This document shows positions 52,154-60,364 of a DNA stretch of 64,000 nucleotides, piece by piece. The notes beneath the pieces are model-generated. The model had not been told where the DNA came from and ran no database searches. It was given only the letters and a program-made list of their open reading frames with translations. The first letter of the stretch is position 1; each line of letters begins with the position of its first letter. Location of the stretch: positions 381,660-445,659 of the forward strand of contig DAKJ01000018.1 in assembly GCA_002496565.1 (NCBI GenBank), given 5' to 3'. Made by a program: the position numbers and the translations under genes. The stretch is from Methanosarcina sp. UBA289. GTDB lineage: Archaea > Halobacteriota > Methanosarcinia > Methanosarcinales > Methanosarcinaceae.

Positions 52154-53884
52154 ATGACTCGCTGGACAGGAAAAACAGTATATTTAGACCTTAGCTCCGA
52201 ATCGGTAAGTACAGTCAGGACCGATGAAAACTTAATTCGAAAATACCTTGGCGGCCGAGGGCTTGGGGTAAGATTGCTTTCCGAGCTTACAGATGCTAAT
52301 ATTGACCCTTTTGACCAGGAAAATCCCTTAATTTTTACTTCAGGGCCTCTTTCAGGCCTTGCTCCGATGGCTTCAGGGACAGTCCTTACATCGAAATCAC
52401 CGTTAACAGGCACAATATTTAGCTGGAACATGGGTGGGGGTTTCGGGGGAGAGCTCAAGAAAGTTGAAATTGATGCTCTGGTAATCACCGGAAAGGCAAA
52501 TAGACCTTCCTATGTGGAAATAAAGGGAGGAAGCATTAAAATTTTGCCCGCAGAACATCTCTGGGGAAAAAATATTAGAGCATGTACCGAAGCCCTTGAA
52601 AGCAAAGGCAGGGTGGCCTGTATTGGTAGAGCAGGAGAAAAGCAGGTTCTTATTTCTTCCTTTGTTGTTGATTCCACACATATCGGAAGAGGAGGTCTTG
52701 GTGCAGTTGCTGGTTCAAAGATGCTAAAAGCTGTGGTTGTAAAAGGAGAAAAAGAACTTTTGCCTTCCGATCCAGAGAGCTTCAGGGAACTTAAAGCAAA
52801 AGTATTGAAACTTTTTGATGCAAGCCCCGTGCTTTCCAAAGGTCTTGCAAATTATGGGACATGTGCTTTTGTAAAATTACTCGATTACATGAATCTTATC
52901 CCCAGCAGGAACTTTACCGGAAGGAAGACTTCTTTCTCAGACGTGCTTTCAGGAGAACATATCAAATCCACTTTCGAGCTTGAAAATGAAAGTTGCCCTT
53001 GCTGTCCTCTGGGTTGTAAAAAGAGAATTAAAGAAACTGGGCAGATTTTGCCTGATTATGATTCCCTTTGGGCCTTCGGATTTAACCTTGAAAACCCTCA
53101 CCTGAATTCCGTGTTTGAAGCTGATAGGATATGCAAGGATTATGGACTTGACCCTATTTCAGCAGGTTCCGTGCTTGGAGCGTGTAGAGAACTTAAAGCA
53201 AGAATATTTGAAGATAATGAACTGGAATCCATGCTCTCTAAAATTGGAGAAGGAGGAAAACTCGGAAATGGAGCCAGACGATACTTTTCAGGCATTGGGA
53301 AAAAAGATTTAAGCATGGATGTAAAAGGGCTCGAACTTGCAGGTTTTGATCTGCGAGGGATAAGGGGGCAGGCCCTGGCTTATGCTACATCCACCCACGG
53401 AGGAGACTATCTGACTGCTTTTATGGTCGGTCCCGAGGTACTTGGAAAGCCTGTAAGTCTTGACCGTTTGAGCCTTAAAGGAAAAGCAGGTATCCTTCAG
53501 GTATTTGAAAATCTGACTGCAGTTCTAGACTCTTTTGTATTCTGCCCCTACTCGGGTTTTGTCCTTAACGAAGAACTCGTTTCAGCTCTCCTTCTTTCGG
53601 CTACAGGTATGGAGATATCCCCTGCAGAACTTCTGAAAATCGGAGAAAGAATCTATAATCTGGAGAAAACTTATAACCTCAAAGCCGGATTTACCCGGAA
53701 AGATGATACCATCCCTGAAAGGCTGTTTGAAAACAAGGGAGAGGATAAAGAACACGGGCTTCCCAAGCAGGAGTTTGAAGCTGCACTTCAGGAATATTAC
53801 CATTACCGTGGCTGGGATGAGGAAGGAATACCGAAGCCGGAGAAATTAAAGGAGCTTGGACTCAGCTTTAAAGAAGAAAACTGA
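52154..53884 (+). CDS. Tungsten-containing aldehyde:ferredoxin oxidoreductase (AOR family)
   Basis: Cytoplasmic W/Mo-pterin enzyme of 576 residues that oxidises aldehydes to acids with ferredoxin. Start TRWTGKTVYLDLSSESV and the pterin/phosphate block YLGGRGLGVRLLSEL are typical. Cluster-binding Cys are in CPCCPLGCKKR, with a later Cys in FVFCPYSG. Physiological aldehyde unknown; in Methanosarcina AORs may detoxify aldehydes. Lone gene with its own ATG start. No tungsten uptake or pterin genes nearby. Confidence 0.93.
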   Translation: MTRWTGKTVYLDLSSESVSTVRTDENLIRKYLGGRGLGVRLLSELTDANIDPFDQENPLIFTSGPLSGLAPMASGTVLTSKSPLTGTIFSWNMGGGFGGELKKVEIDALVITGKANRPSYVEIKGGSIKILPAEHLWGKNIRACTEALESKGRVACIGRAGEKQVLISSFVVDSTHIGRGGLGAVAGSKMLKAVVVKGEKELLPSDPESFRELKAKVLKLFDASPVLSKGLANYGTCAFVKLLDYMNLIPSRNFTGRKTSFSDVLSGEHIKSTFELENESCPCCPLGCKKRIKETGQILPDYDSLWAFGFNLENPHLNSVFEADRICKDYGLDPISAGSVLGACRELKARIFEDNELESMLSKIGEGGKLGNGARRYFSGIGKKDLSMDVKGLELAGFDLRGIRGQALAYATSTHGGDYLTAFMVGPEVLGKPVSLDRLSLKGKAGILQVFENLTAVLDSFVFCPYSGFVLNEELVSALLLSATGMEISPAELLKIGERIYNLEKTYNLKAGFTRKDDTIPERLFENKGEDKEHGLPKQEFEAALQEYYHYRGWDEEGIPKPEKLKELGLSFKEEN

Positions 53885-54402
53885 AAAGGCAGTTCGAGAG
53901 GTTAGAAGTATAAAATTAATTTGGTATAACGCGTCTCAAAGAGAAAAAGAAAGGAAAAGTATTTTAGAGCATTTTACTGTATACAAGCTCCAAAAATAAT
54001 AAATTTTATAAGGTAAAGGATTTTCTCTTTGAAATCTAATGTTTCCTTTAATCCAGTATTCCACTAACCTGGGTTTTTCCAATTTATTCAAGAGATTTCA
54101 GGCAAATATTCCCGAAATCCAGTCTAAAGACGCAGAATCTCGCACAAGCGTTATATAGTCAAGGATAATTAATCGTATTAGTTCTCGATCTGTAGATTGA
54201 TTCTGTAGTCACCCCAAACCAGGAATATTTTCCATTTTTCCATGCAGAAGATTAGCAATGTGTGGACAGAATAAGAGACAGGCTTAAAAATTAGGAAAGC
54301 CTTCTTATACTACTTCGTCGGAGCCGCGGAAAGTGTCCGGCAAATCCGAAATGGCATTTACAACTTATTTATAAACATCCAAAAACGTATGGGAGAATCA
54401 TT
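53885..54402. other. Intergenic region and promoter of eIF5A
   Basis: A TATA-like TTATTTATAAAC at about 54365-54376 faces the eIF5A gene and predicts a short leader. A GC-rich patch with small inverted repeats (CGGAGCCGCGGAAAGTGTCCGG region, 54320-54341) stands out but lies upstream of that promoter. No protein gene seen. Confidence 0.4.
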
Positions 54403-54789
54403 ATGAAACAGCAGGTAGAAGTAAAAGAACTTAAAGAAGGGAAATATGTAATCATTGATGACGAAGCATGCGTCATAAAAAGCATTACCAAGTCCAAGCC
54501 TGGGAAACACGGAGCTGCAAAGGCAAGAGTCGAAGCTATAGGCCTCTTTGACGGTCAGAAACGTTCCTATATAGGTTCAGTTGCAAACAAAGTCTATGTT
54601 CCGATTGTGGAAAGGAAGACTGCACAGATAATCTCGATCACTGGCGACATTGCCCAACTCATGGACATGGGAGACTTCTCAACCTTTGAGATCGTAATTC
54701 CTGATGAATATAAGGATAAGGTCAAAGAGGGCGAAGAGATTTCTTATATTACGGCCCTTGGCAAGGTCAAGCTCGATATACGGACATAA
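54403..54789 (+). CDS. eif5A: Translation elongation/initiation factor 5A (hypusine-containing)
   Basis: Relieves ribosome stalling, for example at polyproline. 128 residues with an SH3-like N-domain and an OB-fold C-domain. The modification loop SKPGKHGAAKAR has Lys35 at the hypusine position. Deoxyhypusine is made from a polyamine, and agmatinase, which makes putrescine, is the next gene. The gene ends in a clear terminator, so the pair may be transcribed separately. Confidence 0.97.
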   Translation: MKQQVEVKELKEGKYVIIDDEACVIKSITKSKPGKHGAAKARVEAIGLFDGQKRSYIGSVANKVYVPIVERKTAQIISITGDIAQLMDMGDFSTFEIVIPDEYKDKVKEGEEISYITALGKVKLDIRT

Positions 54790-54810
54790 ACTTTCAAAAC
54801 TAAAGTGAAA

Positions 54811-54845
54811 ACTCAGGTTAACAGCCTGAGTCATTCTTTTTTAAG
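54811..54845 (+). terminator. Terminator after eif5A
   Basis: Stem ACTCAGG (54811-54817) / CCTGAGT (54825-54831), 7-nt loop, followed by a tract ending TTCTTTTTT. Located 21 nt after the eIF5A stop. Confidence 0.65.
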
Positions 54846-54871
54846 CAAATAATTTCATATCAGGTTAAAGT

Positions 54872-55747
54872 ATGTTTTTACCCAATTCCTTTATAGACGC
54901 TCTTGCAGACTATGAATCTGCACGTTATGTTATCTTCGGTGTGCCTTTTGATAATACCTCTTCTTACAGGGCAGGCAGCCGCTGGGCTCCAGACGCTATG
55001 CGACAGGTCTCTGCTAATTTTGAGAGTTATAACCCGACTTTTGACATAGATCTTGTGGATCTTCCGATATATGATGCAGGAAACCTGGAAACTTCAGCCT
55101 CGGTTGATGAGACCCTGCAGAGTCTCTACGACGCTACAAAAGACCTCCTGAATGACGGAAAGCTTCCCATTATGCTTGGTGGAGAGCATTCTCTGACTTT
55201 CGCTATGGTGAAAGCCTGTGCCGAACTCGCAGGAGAGGACTTTGGAGTCCTTGTTCTGGATGCTCATTTTGATCTCAGGGAAGAGTACAGGGGCTTTAAG
55301 AATAACCATGCCTGCGTGTCCCGAAATATTCTCAATGAGGTTACGAAGAATCTTGTCTCTATAGGTATCAGAAGTGGTCCGGAAGAAGAATGGGTCTTTG
55401 CCAGGGAAAATAACCTTAAATATTATACAGCTGACGATGTGGAATCCACAGGCATGGTAGAGATCCTCAAAGAAGCCATTGAATGGCTTGATTGCAGCCA
55501 GCTATATCTTTCCCTTGATATGGATGCAATAGATCCGGCTTATGCTCCTGGTCTCGGCACACCTGAGCCATTCGGTCTGAGTGCTCGGGATGTAAGGACT
55601 GCGATACGGACGCTTGCTCCGATCTCAATGGCTTTTGACGTCGTAGAAATCGCCCCTGAATACGATTCCGGGCAAAGTGCCATGCTTGGGGCAAAATTAA
55701 TGAGAGAGTTTATAGCTTCCCATGCAAATAGTTGCAGGAAAGCATGA
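54872..55747 (+). CDS. speB: Agmatinase (arginase/ureohydrolase family)
   Basis: Hydrolyses agmatine to putrescine and urea in polyamine synthesis. 291 residues with all binuclear manganese-site motifs: GGEHSLTF, DAHFDLRE and SLDMDAIDPAYAPG. Arginase and formiminoglutamase belong to the same fold, but the archaeal context with eIF5A favours agmatinase. A polyamine is the donor for the hypusine side chain, linking the two genes. Confidence 0.9.
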   Translation: MFLPNSFIDALADYESARYVIFGVPFDNTSSYRAGSRWAPDAMRQVSANFESYNPTFDIDLVDLPIYDAGNLETSASVDETLQSLYDATKDLLNDGKLPIMLGGEHSLTFAMVKACAELAGEDFGVLVLDAHFDLREEYRGFKNNHACVSRNILNEVTKNLVSIGIRSGPEEEWVFARENNLKYYTADDVESTGMVEILKEAIEWLDCSQLYLSLDMDAIDPAYAPGLGTPEPFGLSARDVRTAIRTLAPISMAFDVVEIAPEYDSGQSAMLGAKLMREFIASHANSCRKA

Positions 55748-55922
55748 GCTGAGAAAGCCGAAAAGTAATCCTGAGAGATCCAAAATTCGCAATGGATAGG
55801 ATTACTCATTTTTTGAAATTGAAAAAGTTGGAAAAGGCGAAGTATTAAAGCTTCGGAACATTTTCAGGACTCAATACGTCCAGGATCCAATACTCTATTT
55901 ATCGATTGACGATTTAAATCAG

Positions 55923-56099
55923 TTAAGCGAGCCAAATGGCTATTATTTTGTCAATGGCTACGTGTGTGTACTTTCCATTCTGCTTGAGAGTGAGCACATT
56001 GTCTGCGCAGGATTCCACCTTTCCGTTAAAAACATCAGGACCCCCACAGTAAACATCTACGACTTCGCCTAGAAGGTGTTCTACTATAAAAGGCTGCAT
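55923..56099 (-). CDS. Sm-like mini-protein, paralogue 1
   Basis: Protein of 58 residues: MQPFIVEHLLG, then a small beta barrel pattern (EVVDVYCGGPDVFNGKVESC, ADNVLTLKQNGKYTHVAIDKI). The strand pattern and the G-x-V loop resemble an LSm/Hfq fold, which suggests RNA binding or oligomerisation; this is inference. The ATG at 56099 has GAGGTG 7 nt upstream; TTG at 56114 is within that site. Closely similar to the next gene upstream (about 60% identical by eye). Confidence 0.7.
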   Translation of the reverse strand: MQPFIVEHLLGEVVDVYCGGPDVFNGKVESCADNVLTLKQNGKYTHVAIDKIIAIWLA

Positions 56100-56298
56100 T
56101 TCTTTACACCTCAATATTTTCTCACGTATTAAACTCTAACTCTATAATTTGAATGACCCTTATTCTGGAAAATAAAGAACTAATCCAGCTTTTCAGAGTG
56201 TTTTCCAGCTTTAATCAGTATAGAAAACGACTCGGAGGATCTTTTCTTAATCTAGTTATCCTTTATATAAAATAGTAAAGGAATATGAAATTTTGAAC

Positions 56299-56478
56299 TT
56301 ATTGACCCCAAAGTGCTATTATTTTGTCAATGGCTATATGGGTAAGTTTCCCTTCATTATTGAGCGTCAGAACATTATCGGCGCAGGCTTCTACATTTCC
56401 CCTGAAAACATCAGGTCCACCACAGTAAACATCTACATTCTTGTTAAGATAGTGCTCCACTATAAACGATTGCATCAT
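56299..56478 (-). CDS. Sm-like mini-protein, paralogue 2
   Basis: Protein of 59 residues beginning MMQSFIVEHYLNKNVDVYCG and ending HIAIDKIIALWGQ. Same fold and key residues (CGGPDVF, ADNVLTL, IDKIIA) as the gene 200 nt downstream on the same strand, indicating a tandem duplication. AGGGG lies about 10 nt before the ATG. Each has its own ribosome-binding site and a spacer of about 200 nt that could hold its own promoter. Confidence 0.7.
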   Translation of the reverse strand: MMQSFIVEHYLNKNVDVYCGGPDVFRGNVEACADNVLTLNNEGKLTHIAIDKIIALWGQ

Positions 56479-56915
56479 AGATTTATTTCCCCTGCTTAAT
56501 TTTTGCAACTTGATTATTTATCTGTTAGTTCGCTTGATGACAGAAATTGGCAGTCTGTACATCCACAAATGTCCGTTAATTGTAAATACCCTTTCATTTC
56601 ATATAAATATATTTAGAAACTAAAATTGCTTTTCAGTGTACATCGCCATTAATTACGGGAGGAAAATTAGCTTACTTACCTGAGAGCCTGTGTAGTTTTT
56701 AGGTCTCGTTTTCCCGAAAATAAAAAAAGATTATATGGCTCCTTTTCTCCTGGTTTACTTGCTTAAGGAATCCGGGAAAGCTAAGTTTATCTGGAAAAAG
56801 CTTGTGAACCCAAATTTTAATAAAAAAGGGTTTAATTAGAGTCATTTTGGAAAATTTTAAGAGAAATGTCTCTGAGATTTAAGCAAATAAATCCTTTATT
56901 TCGTAATTAAACGGA
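56479..56915. other. Intergenic region, no gene seen
   Basis: AT-rich spacer upstream of the Sm-like pair. A GGGAGG at about 56658 is not followed by a start codon in a useful frame. No clear RNA or repeat. Confidence 0.35.
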
Positions 56916-57140
56916 TCAACTATTTCTTTTAGAACTCTCGGCTTCACGGTCTTCATAGAGGAAAATATCCTCAATACAGGCGCCAAAAAACCTGGAAAGT
57001 TTGAATGCAAGCTCAAGAGATGGATCATATTTGCCTTTTTCAATCGCATGTATAGTTTGCCTTGTCACTCCCAGTTTTTCAGCCAGGCTTTCCTGGGTAA
57101 GGTCATGCATTGCCCTGTAAACTTTAATATTGTTCTTCAT
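56916..57140 (-). CDS. XRE-family HTH regulator paired with DUF2178 protein
   Basis: Protein of 74 residues that is essentially one helix-turn-helix domain: MKNNIKVYRAMHDLTQESLA, then EKLGVTRQTIHAIEKGKYDPS. The ATG at 57140 overlaps the end of the upstream DUF2178 gene, with GGTGG of that gene's last codons as ribosome-binding site. Such pairs with a small membrane protein are common in archaea and bacteria and may form a membrane-sensed switch, but no signal is known. Confidence 0.88.
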   Translation of the reverse strand: MKNNIKVYRAMHDLTQESLAEKLGVTRQTIHAIEKGKYDPSLELAFKLSRFFGACIEDIFLYEDREAESSKRNS

Positions 57141-57141
57141 C

Positions 57142-57525
57142 TCAGCCACCAAATTCCCTGTTATAGTATATGTAAAACAGGGAGTAAAGCAGAATAACCC
57201 AGCAACTAGCATATGTCATGAAGAGACCAAGGTAAGTGTACCCGGGATAGAGATCTTTCATGGATATTAGGACTACACCCCCAATTGCAAGACCCAGTGT
57301 AACTATTCGGAGAGTAACATTCGAAGCCTTCTGACTGATCTGGTAAATACGTTCGTCTTCCACAATGCCTTCCTGTCTATTTTTAAAGATATATATGGCA
57401 ATTCCCCCTGCTAAGAAGACACCTATAGCAAGTACTGGACTTCCTATCGAAAAGGCAAAACTTAAAACCGTCCCCATTAAAATTACAATCAGGAACAAAA
57501 TTATACGAAGTCGTTTCTGTTTCAT
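57142..57525 (-). CDS. DUF2178-family membrane protein
   Basis: Protein of 127 residues with four hydrophobic helices (about 6-24, 27-46, 71-89 and 97-119) and the cytoplasmic motif EDERIYQISQKASNVTLRI between the second and third helix that marks DUF2178. The gene overlaps or touches the HTH gene, so both are translated together. Function unknown. Confidence 0.85.
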   Translation of the reverse strand: MKQKRLRIILFLIVILMGTVLSFAFSIGSPVLAIGVFLAGGIAIYIFKNRQEGIVEDERIYQISQKASNVTLRIVTLGLAIGGVVLISMKDLYPGYTYLGLFMTYASCWVILLYSLFYIYYNREFGG

Positions 57526-57861
57526 CTAATAACTCCCTAAATACATGTTTCAATTTCAGTCAAATTTCTATATTAGTAGCATTCTTATGTATAGTTTTAA
57601 AAACAAATTGAATATTTTTGTATACAATAAGTAACGTAAACTTTACATATTGTACATAGATAGATACATTATATAAAGTTGTCGAAAACTGGTTAAAAGC
57701 AAAAGAATACAGACTGATAGAAGAAAGAATAAGAGAAGCAAGATATCAAGACAGAGTAGGTAGAAAGTAAAAAGTAATTAGAAATCCTTTTTTTGAGAAT
57801 TCTAATGTGTTAGAAGAAGAAACTGCATAAATAATTTATATGGGTCTTGTGTACTAGAACT

Positions 57862-57951
57862 ATGGAAGATAATTTTTTAAGATACATTGAAATTGTATTT
57901 TGGATTTGTCTCATCATACTTTTTCTGATTTCCTGCTGTAATGTTCAATAG
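57862..57951 (+). CDS. Possible 29-residue single-helix membrane peptide
   Basis: Starts MEDNFLRYIEIV, then one hydrophobic helix (FWICLIILFLIS) ending CCNVQ. No ribosome-binding site, but a TATA-like TTTATATGG at about 57836 is 22-26 nt before the ATG, so a leaderless mRNA is possible. The length and composition could also arise by chance. Confidence 0.25.
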   Translation: MEDNFLRYIEIVFWICLIILFLISCCNVQ

Positions 57952-57995
57952 GAAACAGTTTAAAATATTACTTTTCAGCGATACAGATGATAAAA

Positions 57996-58042
57996 AGGGT
58001 CAATTTTATAACTGCCAGAGTATGATTCTCGTAATTGACCCT
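57996..58042. repeat. 10-bp perfect inverted repeat
   Basis: AGGGTCAATT (57996-58005) and AATTGACCCT (58033-58042) with a 27-nt spacer. Could be an RNA stem, a regulator site or the ends of a degenerate element. Confidence 0.5.
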
Positions 58043-58258
58043 ATAAAGGAATCTTAAAATTTCTGACCGCAGTCGCAGTTTGAGAAATTCTCCTTATCCT
58101 CTATTACTATTATTCTCTATTGCTATTCTTGATCACGATGGGAATGGATCGAGGGAGGCTCGTCAAAAGTTCCTTTTTCCCTGGAGAAGTTATTTCACCT
58201 GCAAGTCTCAAAAAAGTTTACGCAGAAGTAACAAAAGTGACTTCAAACGTTTTAGAGT

Positions 58259-58300
58259 CTCATATCTTCTTAAAAGATATGAGTTCTCTTTTTGTTATTT
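58259..58300 (+). terminator. Strong terminator-like hairpin, plus strand
   Basis: CTCATATCTT (58259-58268) pairs with AAGATATGAG (58274-58283), 5-nt loop, followed by a T-rich tract (TTCTCTTTTTGTTATTTT). There is no annotated plus-strand gene upstream, so it may end a small RNA or short-ORF transcript starting in the preceding 400 nt. Confidence 0.55.
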
Positions 58301-58368
58301 TCATATACTTCTGGATATTTAATCATTATTCTGTGGCGAGCATGCTACATATAACAACTATAGCTCTT

Positions 58369-58716
58369 TTATTTCTCTGAGAGCAGCGTTTCATAAAACG
58401 GATGACTAATACCAAACACTTTATCCAAAGAAATTACAAAGCCTATACCTTTTCCCGGTTCATCAAGGTTTATAGTCTTGATAATACTGTTCCGAATATT
58501 GTTTTCAATACTAGATTCAGCTATCGTAAGGACAATCTCTTTTTCGGGTTCAATCATTAAGCCAAGAATACTTTTATTCTCATGAATTCCTGTTCCACGC
58601 CCAAACAAGATTGTTCCACCATGAGCCCCGGCTTTTTTTGAAGCCTTGATAACCTCATCACCCCAGCCTTTTTTTACGATTGTTACTATTAATACAAAGT
58701 CTTTCTCATTGGACAT
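58369..58716 (-). CDS. PII-like regulatory protein
   Basis: Protein of 115 residues with the ferredoxin-like PII fold: VLIVTIVKKGWGDEVIKASKKAG, then GGTILFGRGTG (the T-loop position, which lacks the conserved Tyr of canonical PII), and a long C-terminal strand region (KGIGFVISLDKVFGI). The start overlaps the DUF1538 stop by 11 nt, and GGAGGT precedes the ATG at 7 nt. PII proteins commonly bind ATP/ADP or other small molecules and regulate membrane transporters, so it probably gates the two DUF1538 proteins (inference). Confidence 0.87.
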   Translation of the reverse strand: MSNEKDFVLIVTIVKKGWGDEVIKASKKAGAHGGTILFGRGTGIHENKSILGLMIEPEKEIVLTIAESSIENNIRNSIIKTINLDEPGKGIGFVISLDKVFGISHPFYETLLSEK

Positions 58717-59434
58717 TCTTTTGACCTCCGTTAAATCTTATATAAACCCCGAGTAGCATAACGAAAATAATGGGCGCTAATGCTATCATCGCGATCAGGC
58801 CAAAGCCGTCTGCAACAGGATCTGCCCCTTCATATGCTGTGGCTACACCTACTGCCATAGACATAAGAAAAGATACAGCCATCGGACCTGTTACAGCTCC
58901 TCCTGCATCGAATGCAATACCCACAAAATCTTTGTCACAGAGCCATAACAGTATAAGGACAAATAAATAACCTGGGACTATTATATACAGGAAAGGAATC
59001 CTATAGATGATCTTGGCCATTGAGATGGCAGCCAGAATAGCAACTGCGAAGGAAAGGGTATAGAGCATAAGATTTGATCTTATATAACCATTGGAAGACT
59101 CCTCAACCTGGTAACATAATACTCTTACAGAAGGTTCTGCTAAAGTAGCAAGTAAACCAAGGACAAAACCTACGGGAATCAAAAAGCCTTTTTTAGATTC
59201 GCCAAAAAATTCGCCGATCTGGGTTCCCGCAGGGAGAAAGCCATTGTTAACACCATGAAGAAATAAGATCATGCCAAATGCAGTGAAAGCTAATCCAGTA
59301 TAAAGCCTTATTAATTGTGATAATGGCAACTTTAGAAATAATATCTGGAATAGCGTGAAGAAAACTATTAAAGGAGCAATTGACTGAATAACTTCAAAAG
59401 ACACAAGCAAGATTCCTGTACTCTCTAAACTCAT
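58706..59434 (-). CDS. DUF1538 membrane protein (second)
   Basis: Polytopic membrane protein of 242 residues with about six or seven helices. Contains the family block FDAGGAVTGPMAVSFLMSMAVGV and a pattern similar to its operon partner. In many bacteria the two DUF1538 halves are fused in one protein; here they are separate genes with a 4-nt overlap. Transported substrate unknown; presumably an ion or small solute. Confidence 0.85.
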   Translation of the reverse strand: MSLESTGILLVSFEVIQSIAPLIVFFTLFQILFLKLPLSQLIRLYTGLAFTAFGMILFLHGVNNGFLPAGTQIGEFFGESKKGFLIPVGFVLGLLATLAEPSVRVLCYQVEESSNGYIRSNLMLYTLSFAVAILAAISMAKIIYRIPFLYIIVPGYLFVLILLWLCDKDFVGIAFDAGGAVTGPMAVSFLMSMAVGVATAYEGADPVADGFGLIAMIALAPIIFVMLLGVYIRFNGGQKNVQ

Positions 59435-60123
59435 GAAGATAGAACCCCCAGCAACATGAGACTCAATATGGGACCTATACTTGCTAGGCCAATAAGTCCA
59501 AAACCATCAAGTTCAGATCTATCTTGCAATACAGAAGCCATCCCTACTCCAAGGCCCATAATCACAGGCACAATCATAGCCCCTGTAGTCACACTTCCGG
59601 AATCAAAGGCAATTGCCAGGTAATCAGTAGGTACGAAGAAGGACAGCAAGAGTATAATTGAATAACTTGCTGCAAATAGATATTTGATCGGAGTCCCAAA
59701 TACTATCCTCAGGATGGAAATAGCCATAAGAAGCCCTACTCCGAAGGCTATTGAGATTATCAATAAATTATTATTTATGCTACCCTGCAAAGCTGAATCG
59801 ATCATGTTAATTAAAACATTTACATTAGGTTCTGCTATGGCCACAAAAAATGAGAGTAAAAACGCAACTACTGCAATAAAAGCCAGTGAGTTGTGCTTAG
59901 GTAAGTCAGCTCCGATTGCCTCCCCAATAGGGAGCATACTCATCTTAACTCCAGTTAGAAAAAAAGTCATTCCGATTACAGTTAGAACTGTAGCCATCAA
60001 GAAAGAGATAAGATCATCCAGACCTATACCAACGAACACAAGCAGCAGTAACACTACTGCTAAGGTTAAAGGAAAGATAGCCTGGATAACTTCCCGAAAA
60101 GTTTCATTAACATCACGCATCAT
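59431..60123 (-). CDS. DUF1538 membrane protein (first)
   Basis: Polytopic membrane protein of 230 residues, paralogous to the next gene: FDSGSVTTGAMIVPVIMGLGVGM matches its FDAGGAVTGPM block. The ATG has GGTGGAAC 8 nt upstream, and a TATA box (about 60185-60195) precedes it. First gene of an operon DUF1538-DUF1538-PII with overlaps of 4 and 11 nt. Confidence 0.85.
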   Translation of the reverse strand: MMRDVNETFREVIQAIFPLTLAVVLLLLVFVGIGLDDLISFLMATVLTVIGMTFFLTGVKMSMLPIGEAIGADLPKHNSLAFIAVVAFLLSFFVAIAEPNVNVLINMIDSALQGSINNNLLIISIAFGVGLLMAISILRIVFGTPIKYLFAASYSIILLLSFFVPTDYLAIAFDSGSVTTGAMIVPVIMGLGVGMASVLQDRSELDGFGLIGLASIGPILSLMLLGVLSS

Positions 60124-60364
60124 AAAAGTTCCACCAAATGTATGCGACCTACTTGAAAAGATAGTAAGATAAGAATTTAAAGTAGATTATATAAATAAAC
60201 AAGATCGAAAATTCCATTTGCCAACAGTGGATAATTAAGTATTCCACTGAACCCCGACAGAATTTTAGACTTAAGTATAGATAAAATAACATAGTTAATA
60301 TATAAAATTTTTCGCTCACACTTGACTACTTTTGTTAATTTGGATAAAGTGTTAAAGATAACTA

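Larger units (their letters stand above)
57526..58368. other. Long intergenic region with small ORF, inverted repeat and terminator
   Basis: About 840 nt between minus-strand genes. It contains a 29-residue hydrophobic ORF, a 10-bp inverted repeat and a plus-strand terminator, described separately. A plus-strand ORF of 86 residues spans the terminator and is not accepted as a gene. The features together suggest a plus-strand transcript not encoding a known protein. Confidence 0.4.

Noticed and set aside
58120..58380. Plus-strand 86-residue ORF
   Set aside because: It runs straight through a strong terminator hairpin and has no start signal; the tail is only hydrophobic AT-rich translation.
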